Notes under the pieces: generated by a model
What the model saw: only the letters and a program-made list of their open reading frames with translations
Database searches by the model: none
What the model was told of the DNA's origin: nothing
From: Actinomadura meyerae
GTDB lineage: Bacteria > Actinomycetota > Actinomycetes > Streptosporangiales > Streptosporangiaceae
DNA length: 64,000 nt
Assembly: GCF_900188445.1 (NCBI RefSeq)
Contig: NZ_FZOR01000030.1
Location: 43,748 to 107,747, forward strand
Reading direction: 5' to 3'
Shown: positions 31,575 through 40,797 of the stretch, piece by piece
How the letters are laid out: the number at the start of each line of letters is the position of its first letter
How positions within the stretch are numbered: the stretch's first letter is position 1
Made by a program: the position numbers and the translations under genes

Positions 31575-32551
31575 CACGCGAAGGTCCGGTCGACCGCGTC
31601 CAGGATGCGGTCGAGGTCGGGCAGGTACTGGTCCTCGAGGCGGGACGGCGGGTACGGGGTGGAGAACCCGCCGACGCGCAGCACCGGCGACTCCAGCCGG
31701 TAGAAGCACCGCTCGGTGATCCGCGCGGCCAGCTCGGCGCCGAACCCGCTGTAGACCGGCGCCTCGTGCACGACCACGCAGCGGCCCGTCCGGTTCACCG
31801 ACTCCGTCACCGTGCCGATGTCGAGGGGGTTGAGCGAGCGCAGGTCGATGACCTCCAGCGACCGCCCCTCCTCGGCGGCGGCCGCGGCCGCCTCCAGGCA
31901 CGTCTTCACCGCCGGCCCGTAGGCCAGCACCGTCACGTGCTCCCCGGGCCGGACGACCCGCGCCTGATGCAGCGGCGTCCACTCGTCCGAGTCGACATCG
32001 ACCTCGGCCTTGTCCCAGTACCGGCGCTTCGGCTCGAAGAAGATCACCGGGTCGGGGGACGCGATCGACTGCTGGATCATCGCGAACGCGTCCACCGGGT
32101 TCGAGCACGACACCACCCGCAGGCCCGCCGTGTGCGTGAAGTACGCCTCGGGCGACTCCGAGTGGTGCTCGACCGCGCCGATGCCGCCGCCGCACGGGAT
32201 CCGCACCACGACCGGCAGCGCAAGCGCCCCGAGCGACCGCATCCGCATCTTCGCGAGCTGCGTGATGATCTGGTCGGCCGCCGGGAACACGAAGCCGTCG
32301 AACTGGATCTCCACCACCGGCCGGTACCCGCGCAGCGCGAGCCCGATCGCCGTCCCGACGATGCCCGACTCGGCCAGCGGCGTGTCGATGACGCGCTCCT
32401 CGCCGAAGTCCTTCTGCAGCCCGTCCGTGATCCGGAAGACCCCGCCGAGCTTCCCGACGTCCTCGCCCATCACGAGGACCTTCGGGTCGTTCTCCATGGC
32501 CTTGCGCAGGCCCTCGTTCAGCGCCTTGCCGAGGGTCAGGGTGGTGCTCAC
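31571..32551 (-). CDS. bkdB: 2-oxoacid dehydrogenase E1 component, beta subunit
   Basis: 326 residues, the standard length. MGEDVGKLGGVFRITDGLQ near the start, DTPLAESGIVGTAIGLALRG, VEIQFDGFVFPAADQI and the C-terminal transketolase domain (VLAYGPAVKTCLEAA, VIDLRSLNPLD) define the beta subunit that forms the ThDP site with E1-alpha. GTG at 32551 overlaps the E1-alpha stop, and the gene overlaps E2 likewise, so all three are translationally coupled and made in stoichiometric amounts. Confidence 0.95.
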   Translation of the reverse strand: MSTTLTLGKALNEGLRKAMENDPKVLVMGEDVGKLGGVFRITDGLQKDFGEERVIDTPLAESGIVGTAIGLALRGYRPVVEIQFDGFVFPAADQIITQLAKMRMRSLGALALPVVVRIPCGGGIGAVEHHSESPEAYFTHTAGLRVVSCSNPVDAFAMIQQSIASPDPVIFFEPKRRYWDKAEVDVDSDEWTPLHQARVVRPGEHVTVLAYGPAVKTCLEAAAAAAEEGRSLEVIDLRSLNPLDIGTVTESVNRTGRCVVVHEAPVYSGFGAELAARITERCFYRLESPVLRVGGFSTPYPPSRLEDQYLPDLDRILDAVDRTFAW

Positions 32552-33678
32552 TTCGCCTCCTCCTCGAACGACGCCAGGTAGGCGGCGAACTGCTCCTGCT
32601 CCTCGGTCATCAGCGGATGCCGCTCGGCGTACACCTCGTCGAACATCGACAGCGGCTCCGGGTCCGGCATGGACCGGCAGCCCTCGCGCAGCTCCTTGGC
32701 GAGCTGCTTCGCCTCGTCCTCGACCTTCTCGAAGAACCCCGCGTCCGCCAGGTCGTTCCGCACCAGGTACGCCTTGACGCGCTCGATCGGGTCCTTGAGC
32801 TTCCACGCCTCCTCTTCGGCCTTCAGCCGGTAGCGCGTGGGGTCGTCCGTCGTCGTGTGGGCGCCCATCCGGTACGTGTACGCCTCGATGAGCGTGGGGC
32901 CCTGGCCCGTCCGGGCGTTCTCCAGCGCCTTCCTGGTCACCGCGAGGCAGGCGAACACGTCGTTGCCGTCGACCCGGATGCCGGGGAACCCGAAGCCCTG
33001 CGCCCGCTTGTACAGCGGGATCCGCGTCTGCTTCTCCAGCGGCTCCGAGATCGCCCACTGGTTGTTCTGGCAGAAGAACACGATCGGCGCGTTGAACACG
33101 GACGCGAACACGAACGACTCGTTGACGTCGCCCTGCGAGGTCGCCCCGTCCCCGAAGTAGGCGATCGTGGCGCCCGCCTTCGGCGTCCCGAGGACCCCGT
33201 CCCGCTGGACGCCCATCGCGTAGCCGGTCGCGTGCAGCGTCTGGCTGCCGATCACGACGGTGTACAGATGGAACCCATGCTCGGCGGGATCCCACCCGCC
33301 GTGGTTCACGCCCCGGAACATTCCGAGCAGCTTCAGCGGATCCACGTCCCGGCACCACGCGACACCATGCTCCCGGTACGTCGGGAACACCATGTCATGC
33401 TCGGACAGCGCACGTCCTGACCCGATCTGCGCCGCTTCCTGGCCCAGCAGCGAGGCCCACAGGCCGAGCTCCCCCTGCCGTGTCAGAGCCACGGCCTCCA
33501 TGTCGATCCGCCGCACGACCACCAGGTCGCGGTACAGATCGCGAACGTCCTCGGCACTGAGGTCCAGGGGGTAGTCGGGATGCTCGACGCGCTCCCCCTC
33601 GGGGGTGAGCAGCCGGACGAGCTCGGGCTCGGCGAGCTCGGTGGTACCGGGTGCGCCGCGCACGGAGTCGATCGTCAT
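32548..33678 (-). CDS. bkdA: 2-oxoacid dehydrogenase E1 component, alpha subunit
   Basis: 376 residues. ThDP-binding motif GDGATSQGDVNE ... CQNNQWAIS (GDG-x-NN), YRMGAHTTTDDPTRYR phosphorylation-loop region, and RIDMEAVALTRQGELGLW at the substrate side. Decarboxylates a 2-oxoacid, most likely branched-chain, feeding acyl-CoA starters to fatty-acid or antibiotic synthesis. ATG 33678 has GAGGAG 8 nt upstream. The 228-nt divergent region to the lipoprotein gene has TTGCATCGCAGGG on the minus strand, a possible promoter or operator part. Confidence 0.93.
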   Translation of the reverse strand: MTIDSVRGAPGTTELAEPELVRLLTPEGERVEHPDYPLDLSAEDVRDLYRDLVVVRRIDMEAVALTRQGELGLWASLLGQEAAQIGSGRALSEHDMVFPTYREHGVAWCRDVDPLKLLGMFRGVNHGGWDPAEHGFHLYTVVIGSQTLHATGYAMGVQRDGVLGTPKAGATIAYFGDGATSQGDVNESFVFASVFNAPIVFFCQNNQWAISEPLEKQTRIPLYKRAQGFGFPGIRVDGNDVFACLAVTRKALENARTGQGPTLIEAYTYRMGAHTTTDDPTRYRLKAEEEAWKLKDPIERVKAYLVRNDLADAGFFEKVEDEAKQLAKELREGCRSMPDPEPLSMFDEVYAERHPLMTEEQEQFAAYLASFEEEAK

Positions 33679-33906
33679 CGATGACACTCCTCGTTCGGGG
33701 CCGGAACACGGGATCGCCGCGTCGCCGGCCGATGTCAACGGCCACTGACCCCGGTAAGGGACAAAAGCCGCAATGCCATCGTGGCAGACATCACACCCTG
33801 CGATGCAAGTCCCGCCACGTGATCCCTACCCCCGCCCCGGCCCAACGACCCTCCGAACGTGACGCACCCCACGCCCTCCGGGCCCCGCCCCTGGCATCAT
33901 CGACAC

Positions 33907-35019
33907 GTGCGTTACACCAGGGTCATCCCGCCAGTAGCCCTCTTAGCGACCCTGACCGCCTGCACCCACACGTCCGCCCCCACCTTCAACCCGACCCCTC
34001 AACCGACACGCCCAGGCCAGGCTGTGATCGCTGCCGGGGATCGGGAAACGAGCCGCACTCCACGGGACGGGGAGTACGCCGTCCGGGTCAACATCCGCTC
34101 GAACGGTGGCCTCACAGCCGATCGGCGGACCGGGGAGATCTATGTCCCGCTCGCCGGAGACGGCGGCCGGCAGATCGCCAAGATCGAGCGGGACGGACGG
34201 ATCACCATGCTGGCGATCGGCATGGCAGGTGCTCAGCTGGCCGTTTCCGGTGATCGCCTGTGGCAGTTGGCCTCCTATGCGGGGCTTCAGCTGTCCCGCA
34301 CGTCTCTTTCCAGCCTCGAGAGGACTGAGGTGCTGGGGTCGGAGCAGGACCGCCACCCCCGCTTCAAACTTCTCGACCGATCCGGGAAGGCGTTGCCTGC
34401 TTCGGAGACAGAGCGGCTGCATGAGGAGTGGAAAGGTGCCCAGTTCACGGTGCGGGACGATGGGGTGCCCATACTGCTCTCGCGATCCGGGCGGCTTTTC
34501 GAAGTCGCCGGACGGGATGTGCTCAAGCGTTCGGAGCCACCCGGCTATGAGGCGGCTCTGCGTGAGTTGGGGCGGACCGGGGACTTCCAAGCGACCGATC
34601 TCACCATCGACGGTGCACGGAGATTGTTGGTTCTCGGTGAGACCGGCCTTTTGCGAGTTGGGAGCGGTGGCGGTGTGCAGGTCACTCGGTTCCCCGCCTC
34701 GGCGAGGCAGGCGCCGCCCTGGACGGCGGCGGTCCCGCTGAGCGGCGGCGACGTTCTCCTTCTGGGCGGCGTCTCTCCTCTGCAGGAGAAGCCGCGTCCC
34801 GCGCTGGTGACACGTCATGGCGAGTTGCAGATGTTGTCGCTCGGGCCGCTGAAGGACTGCGAAGGGTTCGACGGTTCGATGGCCGATGTCGCATCCGCCG
34901 ACCCGGGCGGTGTGGCCGAGGTGCCGGGCGGTCGCTTCGTCATGCTGAACAGGTTCTGCGGACTCGTCTACTCGTTCCGGCCGCCGCTCAATCCCTCCGG
35001 CGTGCCGTACCGGAGGTAG
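33907..35019 (+). CDS. Lipoprotein with beta-propeller-like sequence
   Basis: 370 residues, GTG start at 33907. A short signal with lipobox (LLATLTACTH) marks it as a lipoprotein. The rest is beta rich, with propeller-like repeats of Gly-Asp-Gly turns (LTADRRTGEIYVPLAGDGGR, IAKIERDGRITMLAIGM, LTIDGARRLLVLGETGLLRV). No catalytic signature is seen. It is convergent with, and 12 nt from, the large WXG-like gene and has somewhat lower-GC codons than flanking genes. It may be a surface partner of that protein, but this is only positional inference. Confidence 0.8.
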   Translation: MRYTRVIPPVALLATLTACTHTSAPTFNPTPQPTRPGQAVIAAGDRETSRTPRDGEYAVRVNIRSNGGLTADRRTGEIYVPLAGDGGRQIAKIERDGRITMLAIGMAGAQLAVSGDRLWQLASYAGLQLSRTSLSSLERTEVLGSEQDRHPRFKLLDRSGKALPASETERLHEEWKGAQFTVRDDGVPILLSRSGRLFEVAGRDVLKRSEPPGYEAALRELGRTGDFQATDLTIDGARRLLVLGETGLLRVGSGGGVQVTRFPASARQAPPWTAAVPLSGGDVLLLGGVSPLQEKPRPALVTRHGELQMLSLGPLKDCEGFDGSMADVASADPGGVAEVPGGRFVMLNRFCGLVYSFRPPLNPSGVPYRR

Positions 35020-35031
35020 CCGCGGCCTGCC

Positions 35032-37395
35032 TCATTCCTTCGGAGCGTTGTGCTCCACCGCCCGCTCGGCATCGGCGATCAGGTCCTCTCCGCTCAGTTG
35101 CGGCCTGACGCCGGCAGGTGTCAGCCAGGTCTCCCTGATCGCTTTGATCACCTGTTTCGACTCTCTTCCGGCGAACGGCCAGAGCAAGAGCGCGGCATCG
35201 AGGTTCTCATCTCCGGTGCGCGTACCCTTCCACAGCTGAACTGCATGCGCCAGATCGAGGTAGAGTTGATCGGTGTAGGTCGAGTACTTGCCTTTTATCT
35301 CCTCGACCCTCTTCTCATAGTCCTTGTATTTTATTTTGTCGAGGGCTAATTCGGTGCCGATCGCATACCCATCGGTGATGCCCGGTGTCGCTCCCGCCGC
35401 CGTCGCCCCCAGCATGCTGCCGCCGAGATCGCGTAGGACGGCGATGTGCTTCTTCGCCTCCTCGAATTCCATCTGGGTGATCTGCTCTCGTTTGAGCCTC
35501 TCCAGTCCGTAGGCGGCGATGAGGTTCCCCTCGAGTTGCCCGACCCGCTTCGCGGCGAGCGGCCACTTGCCGGTGCGCAGTCCCCACGCGAAGACGTGCT
35601 GGCGGTAGAGCTGCGTGTCGACGGCGATCTGTGTCCAGGCTCGATCATCGGCGGCGAAGGTGCGGAGGAAATGCTGTAGGTCTGACCCGCCGATGTCCAC
35701 GTAGACGGTGCCCGTGACGGGGTCCCGGTTCGGCAGTTCGGTGCCGCCGCTGGTCCGGTTGGAGTCGGCGAGGGCGGGGATGTACATGCGCGTCATGGCC
35801 AGCAGGCCGGACGTGAGCCCCGGGCCGAGTTCGAGGATGTAGTGCTTGCTGTGGCCGGTGCCGTCCGGTGCCTGGTCCGTCCTCGGCAGGAAGTCGCCCC
35901 AGGGCCACCAGTCGGGGACGGTGCCCTTCTTCAGAAGTTTGTCGACCTTTTCGCGCCCCTTGTCGTTCCACCAGGAGACGGTCTTCATGATTTCGGCCGC
36001 ATTGGTCGCGGCTTCCTCTTCATGCCCCTTCTCCGGTGTGGTGGCGAGCTTGATCACCGAACCCGCGATGGTGCCGCCGTCCGGCCAGTCGGGGCTCACC
36101 AGGAGGGACGCGTAGGTTTCCCCGTTCCCCCGGGTCATCCAGGTCAGCGGCGCGGCCTTCTCAGCGTTCTCGATCTTGAGTGCGCTCTCGAGTTCGGACG
36201 CGGCCAGGTTGCGTGCGGCGGTAAGGTCCCGCTGCCCGGAGATGCGGCCCAGTACGTTCAGGGCGGGGTCGTACTGCCGAAGTGTCTTCGCCTCCTGCTC
36301 GAGGCCCCAGTCCCGCCACCACTCGTGGTCGGGCTGGTTGACCGGTTTGATGACGGTGGCGACGTCGATTTGCTCCTGTTCTTCGATGACGTAGGACGGG
36401 TACTTCTGGCGCCAGCGGAGGGCGGCTCTGCCCAGGTCGGTCAGGATGGCGCTGCTCCATTTGACGTCGGGGGCGCTCAGCTTGACCAGGAGGGCTTGGC
36501 CGGGCATGTCGGTGCCGGCGGGGCCCAGGGCCTTGGCGGCTACGGGTTCGCCGTCCTTCTTGCGGGAGAGGGCCGCTAAGGCGGTGCCCATGTCGCCGAT
36601 GGTCTTCTTGTCCTCGGGGGTCAGGCCGCTTGTTCCGCTGAGGCGGTGGAGGCGGTAGGCGAGCTTGGCCACGGAGCCCGGCGGGATGTTGGAGAAGAAC
36701 GTCGACAGGTAGGCGGTGTTCTTGCTGTTCTCGCGCAGGGTGCGCGCTATCTCGGACATCAGTGCCGGGGTGCCGGAGCCCGGGTGGGTGGTGTGCTTCA
36801 GGTAGGCGCGGGCTTGAAGGCGGGCCAGGTCGGTCATCTCTTTGGAGCCGAAGCGTTCCAAATCGGGGATCTGGATGACCGGGCCCTGGATCAGAGGGGT
36901 CGGGCCGACCTCTGTTTCGGCCAAGGCGTACATGATGCGGGTGCGCATGCGGCCGGCCTGGGTGCGGCACCAGGCGGCGGCGTTGTCGCAGGGCGCGGTG
37001 CTGGGGACGTCCGGGTGCGCGGGGGCCAGGCGGGCTCGGAGCATCCTGGCGCGGTGGGGGAGGTCGGCCGCAGCTCGCGTCAGGGCCGTCTCCAAGCGTT
37101 CCAGGGCGGACGGGGAGACCGACGCGACGCCGGGTTTCCCGGCCGGTGGGGTGACGCGGGGTATCTCCGGCGGGTCGATGGTGAGGGGGACCTGGTTGTG
37201 GCGGATGACGGCGCGTTCGGCGTCGAACATCAGGCGGTTCAGGGCCCGGTTGTGGCCCTGCAGGTCGGTGGTGAACGCGGCGGCGGAGCCGCCCTGCCAG
37301 GTCTGCGGGCCCATCTGGCGGGTCACCTCGGACATCGCCGTTGAAATCGCCTGAAGTTCGGCGTGTACGGCGTTGACGTCGATCTCCAGGGTCAT
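35032..37395 (-). CDS. Large WXG100-like protein, possible type VII secretion substrate
   Basis: 787 residues. The N-terminal ~95 residues look like an ESX/WXG100 helical hairpin: LEIDVNAVHAELQAISTAMS, then the WQGGSAAAFTTDLQG turn with W-x-G, then a second helix. The remainder (about 130-780) is a long helical region with no signal peptide, seen in actinobacterial DUF6571-type proteins; a glycine/alanine-rich stretch (GGSMLGATAAGATPGITDGY, about 660-680) might insert in membrane. WXG proteins are exported by the Esx/T7SS machinery, often as toxins. No T7SS ATPase, WXG partner or obvious immunity gene is adjacent, and no known toxin motif is seen at the C terminus. AAAGGGGG precedes ATG 37395. 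Confidence 0.8.
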   Translation of the reverse strand: MTLEIDVNAVHAELQAISTAMSEVTRQMGPQTWQGGSAAAFTTDLQGHNRALNRLMFDAERAVIRHNQVPLTIDPPEIPRVTPPAGKPGVASVSPSALERLETALTRAAADLPHRARMLRARLAPAHPDVPSTAPCDNAAAWCRTQAGRMRTRIMYALAETEVGPTPLIQGPVIQIPDLERFGSKEMTDLARLQARAYLKHTTHPGSGTPALMSEIARTLRENSKNTAYLSTFFSNIPPGSVAKLAYRLHRLSGTSGLTPEDKKTIGDMGTALAALSRKKDGEPVAAKALGPAGTDMPGQALLVKLSAPDVKWSSAILTDLGRAALRWRQKYPSYVIEEQEQIDVATVIKPVNQPDHEWWRDWGLEQEAKTLRQYDPALNVLGRISGQRDLTAARNLAASELESALKIENAEKAAPLTWMTRGNGETYASLLVSPDWPDGGTIAGSVIKLATTPEKGHEEEAATNAAEIMKTVSWWNDKGREKVDKLLKKGTVPDWWPWGDFLPRTDQAPDGTGHSKHYILELGPGLTSGLLAMTRMYIPALADSNRTSGGTELPNRDPVTGTVYVDIGGSDLQHFLRTFAADDRAWTQIAVDTQLYRQHVFAWGLRTGKWPLAAKRVGQLEGNLIAAYGLERLKREQITQMEFEEAKKHIAVLRDLGGSMLGATAAGATPGITDGYAIGTELALDKIKYKDYEKRVEEIKGKYSTYTDQLYLDLAHAVQLWKGTRTGDENLDAALLLWPFAGRESKQVIKAIRETWLTPAGVRPQLSGEDLIADAERAVEHNAPKE

Positions 37396-37606
37396 GACCC
37401 GCCCCCTTTCATCCTGTGGACGTTAGTGAAAGGGGCGGTGTCCGGGGCGGGATCGGTGTTTCGGGTGGTGTGGAACGCGGGTTGCGGCTCGGGCGGTCGA
37501 GGCGGGGCGGAAAAAGTTCTCGCGAGGATGTCGAGATGCCGCCGGCGGCTTCGTCCCCGGTGGTGAGCGCGGCCAGAATGGGCCGTACGGCACCGAGGAG
37601 AAGACG

Positions 37607-38014
37607 ATGGCGAAGTACCTGCTGCTGAAGCACTACCGGGGCGCTCCGGCCGCGGTGAGCGACGTGCCGATGGACAAGTGGACGCCGGAGGAGATCTCGG
37701 CGCACATCCAGTTCATGCGCGACTTCGCGGCGCGGCTGGAGGAGACCGGGGAGCTGGTCGACGTCCAGGCGCTGTCGCCCGACGGGATGTGGGTCCGCTA
37801 CGACGGGGAGGGGCGGCCGCCGGTCACCGACGGGCCGTTCGCCGAGACCAAGGACCTCATCGCCGGCTGGTACGTGATCGACGTCGACTCGCACGAGCGG
37901 GCCGTCGAGCTGGCCGGGGAGCTGTCGGCGGCGCCGGGGGCGGGCGGGCGGCCGATCCACGAGTGGCTGGAGGTGCGCCCGTTCATGACCGAGCCGCCCA
38001 CGATCACGGAATGA
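37607..38014 (+). CDS. DGPF/YCII-related protein, partner of ECF42 sigma factor
   Basis: 135 residues of the YCII-related DGPF family; the namesake is present in VTDGPFAETKDLIAGWYVID. Small beta-alpha-beta dimer of unknown catalytic role. Such genes precede ECF42 sigma genes in many actinobacteria, exactly as here: the sigma ATG overlaps this stop, within an 18-bp tandem duplication. GAGGAGAAG precedes ATG 37607. It may provide the signal for, or be a target of, the sigma factor. Confidence 0.9.
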   Translation: MAKYLLLKHYRGAPAAVSDVPMDKWTPEEISAHIQFMRDFAARLEETGELVDVQALSPDGMWVRYDGEGRPPVTDGPFAETKDLIAGWYVIDVDSHERAVELAGELSAAPGAGGRPIHEWLEVRPFMTEPPTITE

Positions 38015-38037
38015 CGTCCGATCACGGAATGACGTCC
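38002..38037. repeat. Two exact 18-nt tandem copies across the DGPF/ECF42 stop-start junction
   Basis: GATCACGGAATGACGTCC occurs twice in tandem (38002-38019, 38020-38037). Each copy contains ATGA, so candidate starts ATG 38011, 38029 and, right after, 38038 are in the same frame. Confidence 0.9.
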
Positions 38038-39177
38038 ATGGACGAGGCTCTGCTGCGGAGCCTCACGCCGAGCGTGCTCGGGATCCTCGTCCGCCGCGGA
38101 GCCGACTTCGCGGCGGCCGAGGACGCCGTGCAGGACGCGCTGGTCGAGGCGGTCCGGACGTGGCCGGACGACCCGCCGCGCGACCCGAAGGGCTGGCTGG
38201 TCAGCCGGGCCTGGCGCCGGTTCCTCGACGCGGCGCGGGCGGACGCGGCGCGCCGCCGCCGGGAGGACCGGGTCGAGGACGAGCCGCCGCCGGGGCCCGT
38301 GGCCGCGGTGGACGACACGCTCTGGCTGTACTTCCTGTGCGCGCACCCGTCGCTGACGCCGTCGTCGGCGGTCGCGCTCACGCTGCGCGCGGTGGGCGGG
38401 CTGACCACCCGCCAGATCGCGCGGGCCTACCTGGTGCCCGAGGCGACCATGGCGCAGCGCATCAGCCGGGCCAAGAGGACGGTTTCGGACGTGCGGTTCG
38501 ACCGGCCGGGTGACGTCGGCACCGTGCTGCGCGTCCTGTACCTGGTGTTCAACGAGGGCTACTCCGGTGACGTGGACCTGGCGGCCGAGGCCATCAGGCT
38601 CACCCGGCAGCTCGCGGCGATGGTCGACCATCCGGAGGCGGCGGGGCTGCTCGCGCTGATGCTGCTCCACCATGCCCGGCGCGCCGCGCGCACCGCGCCG
38701 GACGGCGCGCTGGTGCCGCTGGCGGAGCAGGACCGCGGGCTGTGGGACACCGCGCTGATCGCCGAGGGCGTCGCCGTCCTCCAGGCGGCGCTCGCGCGGG
38801 ACCGGCTGGGCGAGTACCAGGCGCAGGCCGCGATCGCGGCGCTGCACTGCGACGCGCAGGCCGCGGAGGAGACCGATTGGGTGCAGATCGTCGAGTGGTA
38901 CGACGAGCTGGTGCGGCTGACCGGCAGCCCGGTCGTCCGGCTGAACCGCGCGGTGGCGGTCGGGGAGGCGGACGGTCCGCGCGCCGGGCTGGCGGCGCTC
39001 GCGGAGCTGGACGGCTCGCTGCCCCGGTACACGGCGGCGGCCGCGTACCTGCACGAGCGCGACGGCGACCTGGAGACGGCGGCGCGGCTGTACGCGGAGG
39101 CGGCGCGCGAGGCGTCCGACCTGGCCGAGCGCGACCATCTGACGCGGCGGGCGGCGCGGCTCAACGCCCGCCGGTGA
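38011..39177 (+). CDS. ECF42-type RNA polymerase sigma factor with C-terminal TPR-like extension
   Basis: 388 residues. Sigma regions 2 (about 20-85, FAAAEDAVQDALVEAVRTWP, PKGWLVSRAWRRFLDAAR) and 4 (about 105-165, GGLTTRQIARAYLVPEATMA) are followed by a ~210-residue C-terminal domain with helical repeats (VLYLVFNEGYSG, LLALMLLHHARRAAR, IAALHCDAQAAEETDW, VRLNRAVAVGEADGP). That layout and the adjacent DGPF gene identify ECF42, which lacks a classical anti-sigma; the C-terminal part is thought to regulate it. Start at ATG 38011 for coupling; 38038 is possible. Confidence 0.93.
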   Translation: MTSDHGMTSMDEALLRSLTPSVLGILVRRGADFAAAEDAVQDALVEAVRTWPDDPPRDPKGWLVSRAWRRFLDAARADAARRRREDRVEDEPPPGPVAAVDDTLWLYFLCAHPSLTPSSAVALTLRAVGGLTTRQIARAYLVPEATMAQRISRAKRTVSDVRFDRPGDVGTVLRVLYLVFNEGYSGDVDLAAEAIRLTRQLAAMVDHPEAAGLLALMLLHHARRAARTAPDGALVPLAEQDRGLWDTALIAEGVAVLQAALARDRLGEYQAQAAIAALHCDAQAAEETDWVQIVEWYDELVRLTGSPVVRLNRAVAVGEADGPRAGLAALAELDGSLPRYTAAAAYLHERDGDLETAARLYAEAAREASDLAERDHLTRRAARLNARR

Positions 39178-39180
39178 GGG

Positions 39181-40797
39181 TCACTCGCGGGACAGGGCGC
39201 GGGTGGCGCCGGCGGCGACGGTCAGGCCGAGGATCAGGCCGGCCGCGACGATGAGGTTCGCGATCCACTGGTAGACGCCCTTCGGGGCGAACTCGATCTC
39301 CTGGCCGAGGCTGCCGATCGGCAGCAGCAGGTCGAGCGTGTAGAAGAACGCGTTGAAGTGCGGCTTGTGGCCGTCGTCCAGGACGTCGGGCTTGTGCAGG
39401 GAGAAGACGATCGTGCCGAAGGCGAGCAGGCCGACGAGCCAGCTCGCGGCGCGGAACGGGCGGTAGCCGTAGCCGACCAGGACGTCCTGCAGCCAGCCGA
39501 TGACCTTGCGGGCGGGGCCCTGGGTCTTGCGCCGGTCGCGGGCCTTGGCGAGCAGCACGGAGCGGCCGTCGGCGTCCAGGCCGAGGGACCGGTAGGTCTG
39601 GGCGAGGCGCTCGTAGGGCTGCGGGGCGTAGCCGTCGGAGTCGCGGCGCAGCCAGGCGAGGCGCTCGCGGGCGGTGAGCGGCGGTTCGAGGGTCTCGTAC
39701 TGGAGCCCGTCGAGCTGGAGGCGCTCCGGCCAGGACGCGGCGTCGTCGCGCAGCAGGTTGATGCGGGCGTAGGAGAGGTCGGTGATGCCCTGGACGGGCC
39801 CGGCCGTGCGCAGGAGCAGCTCCTCGGCCTGGACGCGCTGCAGGCTCAGCGCCGTCCCCTCGTGGCTGAGCCGGGCGCCGCGGAGGCTGAGCTGGCCGGT
39901 GACGCGGGCGCCGGAGAAGCTGGCGGCGCCGACGCAGGTGAAGCCGTCGGAGCAGTAGACGTCGGTCTCCACGGCGAGGTCGTCGGCGTTGAGCGCGGTG
40001 CGCTGCGGGGCGGACAGCTTCGCGCCGACGAAGGACAGGTAGCCGCCGACGCGGGCGCCGCGCAGCCGCACCTCGCCCTCGGCGGCGAACCCGCCGTCGC
40101 AGAACACGTTCGCGGCGACGTCCAGCCGGCTGGCGTACAGGGCGACGCCCGCCGGGTTGTAGAGCCGCGCGCCCCGGAAGATCAGCTGCCCGCCGATGCG
40201 GGCGCCGGGCAGCCGGACCTCGCCGTTGGCGATGAAGCCCTGGTCGCAGTACACGTTCGCCTCGACGGCGAGGCGGTCGGCGAGCAGCGCGTCCCCGCCC
40301 GGATTGGTCAGCTGGACGCCCGACATGTTCAGGATGCCGGTGATGTTCGCGCCGTCCAGCCACAGCCCGCCGCTGATCCGGCTGCCCTCCAGCCACAGGT
40401 GGCCGTCCACCCGGGTGCCGGACGCGACCAGGCCGGGCAGCCGGCAGCGCATCAGGTGGACGCTGTTCATGCTCGCCCAGTACAGGTGCGGCGCCTCGTC
40501 GAACGAGCAGGAGGTCAGGGCCAGCGGGACGGTGACCTCGGCGTGCCCGAGGTTCAGCGACCCGGTGATCCGGGCGCCGGTCAGCCGGACGGCGGCGACC
40601 TGCCCCGGTTCGGGCTCCACCGCGCCGACGAGGAGGGCGACCAGGACCTCGGCCCGCACCATCCGGTCGTGTCCCCACCGGTCGGACTGGCCGACGTCGT
40701 CGAACGCCGGGTCTCCCGCCGACAGGTCGACCGCCTCCCCCTTGGGGAAGGCCTTCCACAGGCGGCGCTCGGAGGGGGTCAGGTCCTCGATGTTCAT
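39181..40797 (-). CDS. Pentapeptide-type repeat protein with C-terminal membrane pair (paralogue 2)
   Basis: 538 residues, same architecture as the protein at 21836-23293: ERRLWKAFPKGE at the N terminus, a beta-helical run (RLTGARITGSLNLGHAE, RLPGARIGGQLIFRGARLYN, RLRGARVGGYLSFVGAKLSA, SGARVTGQLSLRGARL), then a basic linker (KARDRRKTQGPARKV) and hydrophobic helices (WLVGLLAFGTIVFSLH, WIANLIVAAGLILGLTVAAG). It has about two more beta-helix turns than its paralogue. A repeated DVYCSDG/NVFCDGG/NVYCDQG motif places cysteines at regular intervals along the helix. ATG 40797. It ends 3 nt from the convergent sigma gene. Function unknown. Confidence 0.82.
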   Translation of the reverse strand: MNIEDLTPSERRLWKAFPKGEAVDLSAGDPAFDDVGQSDRWGHDRMVRAEVLVALLVGAVEPEPGQVAAVRLTGARITGSLNLGHAEVTVPLALTSCSFDEAPHLYWASMNSVHLMRCRLPGLVASGTRVDGHLWLEGSRISGGLWLDGANITGILNMSGVQLTNPGGDALLADRLAVEANVYCDQGFIANGEVRLPGARIGGQLIFRGARLYNPAGVALYASRLDVAANVFCDGGFAAEGEVRLRGARVGGYLSFVGAKLSAPQRTALNADDLAVETDVYCSDGFTCVGAASFSGARVTGQLSLRGARLSHEGTALSLQRVQAEELLLRTAGPVQGITDLSYARINLLRDDAASWPERLQLDGLQYETLEPPLTARERLAWLRRDSDGYAPQPYERLAQTYRSLGLDADGRSVLLAKARDRRKTQGPARKVIGWLQDVLVGYGYRPFRAASWLVGLLAFGTIVFSLHKPDVLDDGHKPHFNAFFYTLDLLLPIGSLGQEIEFAPKGVYQWIANLIVAAGLILGLTVAAGATRALSRE

